The notes under the pieces: model-generated | Database searches by the model: none | The model's input: the letters and a program-made list of their open reading frames with translations, nothing else | Told to the model about the DNA's origin: nothing | Part shown: positions 62,494-64,000 of the stretch, one piece after another | Position numbering within the stretch: position 1 is the stretch's first letter | Layout: each line of letters starts with the position of its first letter | Translations under genes and position numbers: made by a program | Assembly (NCBI RefSeq): GCF_017656155.1 | Contig: NZ_JACDOH010000010.1 | Location: 1-64,000 of the forward strand | Length of the DNA stretch: 64,000 nucleotides | Direction of reading: 5' to 3' | Source: Thermosyntropha sp. | Lineage (GTDB): Bacteria; Bacillota; Syntrophomonadia; Syntrophomonadales; Syntrophomonadaceae

Positions 62494-62904
62494 TTATTCC
62501 TCATTCTTAGGCGGTTTTTTTAATCCCTTAAAAAGATTTTTTATTTTAATCCCGGGTTTTTTTACTATGCTCCAGCATCTTGCTAAAATATTCACAGTAA
62601 TATCTGCACTCCGTCCTACAAATCCCTTAAACTTTTCTGAAAAATAGTTTAAATATACTACAATACCGATGAGTAAAGCTAAAAGAACATAAACCCTTAT
62701 TTCTCCACCATTTATAAAAAACATCAGCCAAAACATAAGGCCAAGCATAATTATCCACAGGAAAAAATCCAGGATATAAAGCAGAAACTTTCCTACTCTT
62801 CCCCTAGTAATAACCATTTGATAAAAGTGAAAAATAAACCCGACAAATATGCCTGCAACTAAAGTAAAAAAAAAGGTCCTAATCTGCATAAACAGGCCAG
62901 ACAA
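62494..62904 (-). CDS. yabQ: spore cortex biosynthesis protein YabQ
   Basis: 136 residues. Four hydrophobic helices: FFFTLVAGIFVGFIFHFYQM, FLLYILDFFLWIIMLGLMFW, LMFFIN, and VYVLLALLIGIVVYLNYF. GLFMQIRTFFFTLVAGI is typical of YabQ starts. The tail is basic. In Bacillus it is a mother-cell membrane protein needed for cortex. It follows yabP by 74 bp. Confidence 0.9.
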   Translation of the reverse strand: MSGLFMQIRTFFFTLVAGIFVGFIFHFYQMVITRGRVGKFLLYILDFFLWIIMLGLMFWLMFFINGGEIRVYVLLALLIGIVVYLNYFSEKFKGFVGRSADITVNILARCWSIVKKPGIKIKNLFKGLKKPPKNEE

Positions 62905-62978
62905 AAAAATCCCTCCTCATAAAAGGTTGGGGATATGATTTACAACTTATCCACAGATTATCTACATATCAACAGTTT

Positions 62979-63248
62979 TTATTTAAGAAGGCGTTCTATA
63001 ATATTTTTACTTTTAGTCTTAAAATCCGCCCCTGATGGCTTATACTGGAAACTTTCAAATTCTCCTTCAATTTCAACCTTTCCTTCATCCAAATTAAGCA
63101 TGGTTATATGCATACCCTTGCCTGTAATAAAAATAAGCCCCATACTGCTATCTAAAATTATCTCTTCTTCATCAAAAGTATTCACATTTTTTATCCCTGT
63201 TAATTCCATACATTTGCGGTCAGTCAAAATCATACTATGCTCAGCCAT
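62979..63248 (-). CDS. yabP: sporulation protein YabP
   Basis: 89 residues behind AAGGAGGAG. HSMILTDRKCMELTGIKNVN, FDEEEIILDSSMGLIFITGK, GMHITMLNLDEGKVEIEGEF and ESFQY form the all-beta YabP/YqfC fold. It is made in the mother cell under sigma E in Bacillus. About 70 bp upstream, a TCATAA...CATATTCT pair with a 16-bp gap is a weak sigma-E-like candidate; I do not list it as a promoter. It is the first gene of the yabP-divIC run. Confidence 0.93.
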   Translation of the reverse strand: MAEHSMILTDRKCMELTGIKNVNTFDEEEIILDSSMGLIFITGKGMHITMLNLDEGKVEIEGEFESFQYKPSGADFKTKSKNIIERLLK

Positions 63249-63441
63249 TTTTTCTCCTCCTTATCCCCTTTACCTTTTACCACCCAAAAACTATTCTTAA
63301 AAAGAATATGCTCATAAAACCTGAACTTATGACAAAAAATAAAGTTTATCTGACCTATAGTTTTTATAGAAAGATGAAGCTGGAGATAATACTCACAATA
63401 TGGTAATATTTTATGGGGAATCTGAAAAAGGAGCTGTTTTT

Positions 63442-64000
63442 ATGAATCTAAACCGGGTAATGCACGAAATTAAATATGCTTATGCCAAAATGGAAGCATT
63501 TAATGAATACTATGATGTAAATGTTCTCTTATTAGAAACAATACTCAACAATAAACTGAACAATGGAGAAATACTAAATGACATATACGAAAACGGTAAA
63601 AATGGAGTTCACCGTGCAATAGCCATGCTCTATGACTACATAAAGGGCGAAAGGAAAATAATAAGCGGGCTTAAGTCAGGGGAACTCATTCTCCCTGAAA
63701 AAGCAAAACAGATCTTACAAGGGATAAAAACCGAAAAACAGGCAGGAATACTTTATGCTTCCTTTCCCTTGGAAGGGCAATTTAATGTAGTCATAAAAAA
63801 ACAAAGAGGGGCTGTATTTAAAGCAGATAACATCACTATAAAGCCTCATGACAATAAATTTTTATTGATAAATCCTATGGCTGTATACGGAAATGAGAAT
63901 TATTCCATCGCTTTCAGATCCTTTGATGAATCCTTTGGCTTTGCCATTATGTATGGTCCTTCAATAACAGGTGCAAAAGGAAAAAATATGCTCAAGGTAT
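63442..64000 (+). CDS. uncharacterised protein, cut by the right edge
   Basis: 186 residues are visible from the ATG at 63442, behind AAAGGAG. No stop occurs before the edge. The N-terminal 95 residues are helical (MHEIKYAYAKMEAFNEYYDV; DIYENGKNGVHRAIAMLYDY); then a beta-rich region starts (AGILYASFPLEGQFNVVIKK; ITIKPHDNKFLLINPMAVYG). There is no signal peptide or helix in the membrane. It is divergent from yabP with a 193-bp gap. I do not recognise the family. Confidence 0.72.
   Translation, partial: MNLNRVMHEIKYAYAKMEAFNEYYDVNVLLLETILNNKLNNGEILNDIYENGKNGVHRAIAMLYDYIKGERKIISGLKSGELILPEKAKQILQGIKTEKQAGILYASFPLEGQFNVVIKKQRGAVFKADNITIKPHDNKFLLINPMAVYGNENYSIAFRSFDESFGFAIMYGPSITGAKGKNMLKV

Overview
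The window looks like chromosomal DNA from a spore-forming, anaerobic member of the Clostridia (Bacillota), most like the Syntrophomonas/Peptococcaceae-type lineages. This rests on gene content: yabP-yabQ-divIC-S1-spoIIE-tilS-ftsH in the classic Firmicute order, a Spo0E-like phosphatase, CsaB/TagO/LCP wall-polymer genes, NadA/NadB aerobe-independent NAD synthesis, a WtpA-type tungstate transporter and a BirA-type operator. No rRNA, tRNA or CRISPR was seen. The genus cannot be fixed from sequence alone.

Region 1-12.9 kb (minus strand) is a surface-polysaccharide locus. It holds a UDP-GlcNAc 4,6-dehydratase (cut by the window edge), a capsule-type glycan protein, a Wzy-like polymerase split at an A10 tract, two GT4 glycosyltransferases (one carrying an in-frame G10 tract), an initiating polyprenyl glycosylphosphotransferase, a large Wzy/ligase-TPR protein and a Wzz-like chain-length regulator. 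The distal part (about 0.4-6 kb) is very AT-rich and contains a decayed IS21-family element and a 128-bp MITE-like palindrome, so it looks like a variable, recently exchanged part of the locus.

Region 13-20 kb contains a small decayed nuclease-family fragment, then a structured leader with a terminator (candidate molybdenum/tungsten-cofactor riboswitch) in front of a three-gene tungstate ABC transporter. After these come an amidohydrolase, a YjbQ protein, an XRE regulator and a short Spo0E-like gene missed by ordinary length cut-offs.

Region 20-28.5 kb has a multidomain cell-wall amidase, followed by a patch of toxin-antitoxin and defence-like genes in various states of decay: a YwgA-like protein, a frameshifted and internally deleted HD hydrolase, HepT-MntA with a frameshifted HepT end, and an intact MazEF with a clear promoter and twin operator. 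MazEF lies between an SGNH-like gene and an MBOAT acyltransferase gene that probably work together on glycan acylation.

Region 28.6-35.8 kb is a cell-envelope operon (small membrane protein, CsaB, MurJ, DUF5693, TagO/WecA-type transferase, LCP ligase) that would build, flip, pyruvylate and attach a secondary wall polymer.

Region 36-54 kb is a dense run of housekeeping and cofactor genes on the minus strand: greA-lysS; an uncharacterised HTH/Rossmann trio; bioY-P1 peptidase-coaX-dusB behind a BirA operator; a DUF2520-panB-panC-panD-nadA-nadB-nadC operon; and HD-folP-folB-folK. Hairpin terminators separate most of these units.

Region 53.7-63.3 kb is the sporulation/division neighbourhood: ndk, ftsH, tilS, spoIIE (with a long-spacer promoter), ppx/gppA, an S1-domain protein, divIC-like, a sigma-region-4-like HTH, yabQ and yabP. 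A plus-strand orphan gene runs off the right edge. Four copies of a GGGGACGGTT/AACCGTCCCC palindromic repeat sit directly after the 3' ends of minus-strand genes across the window.
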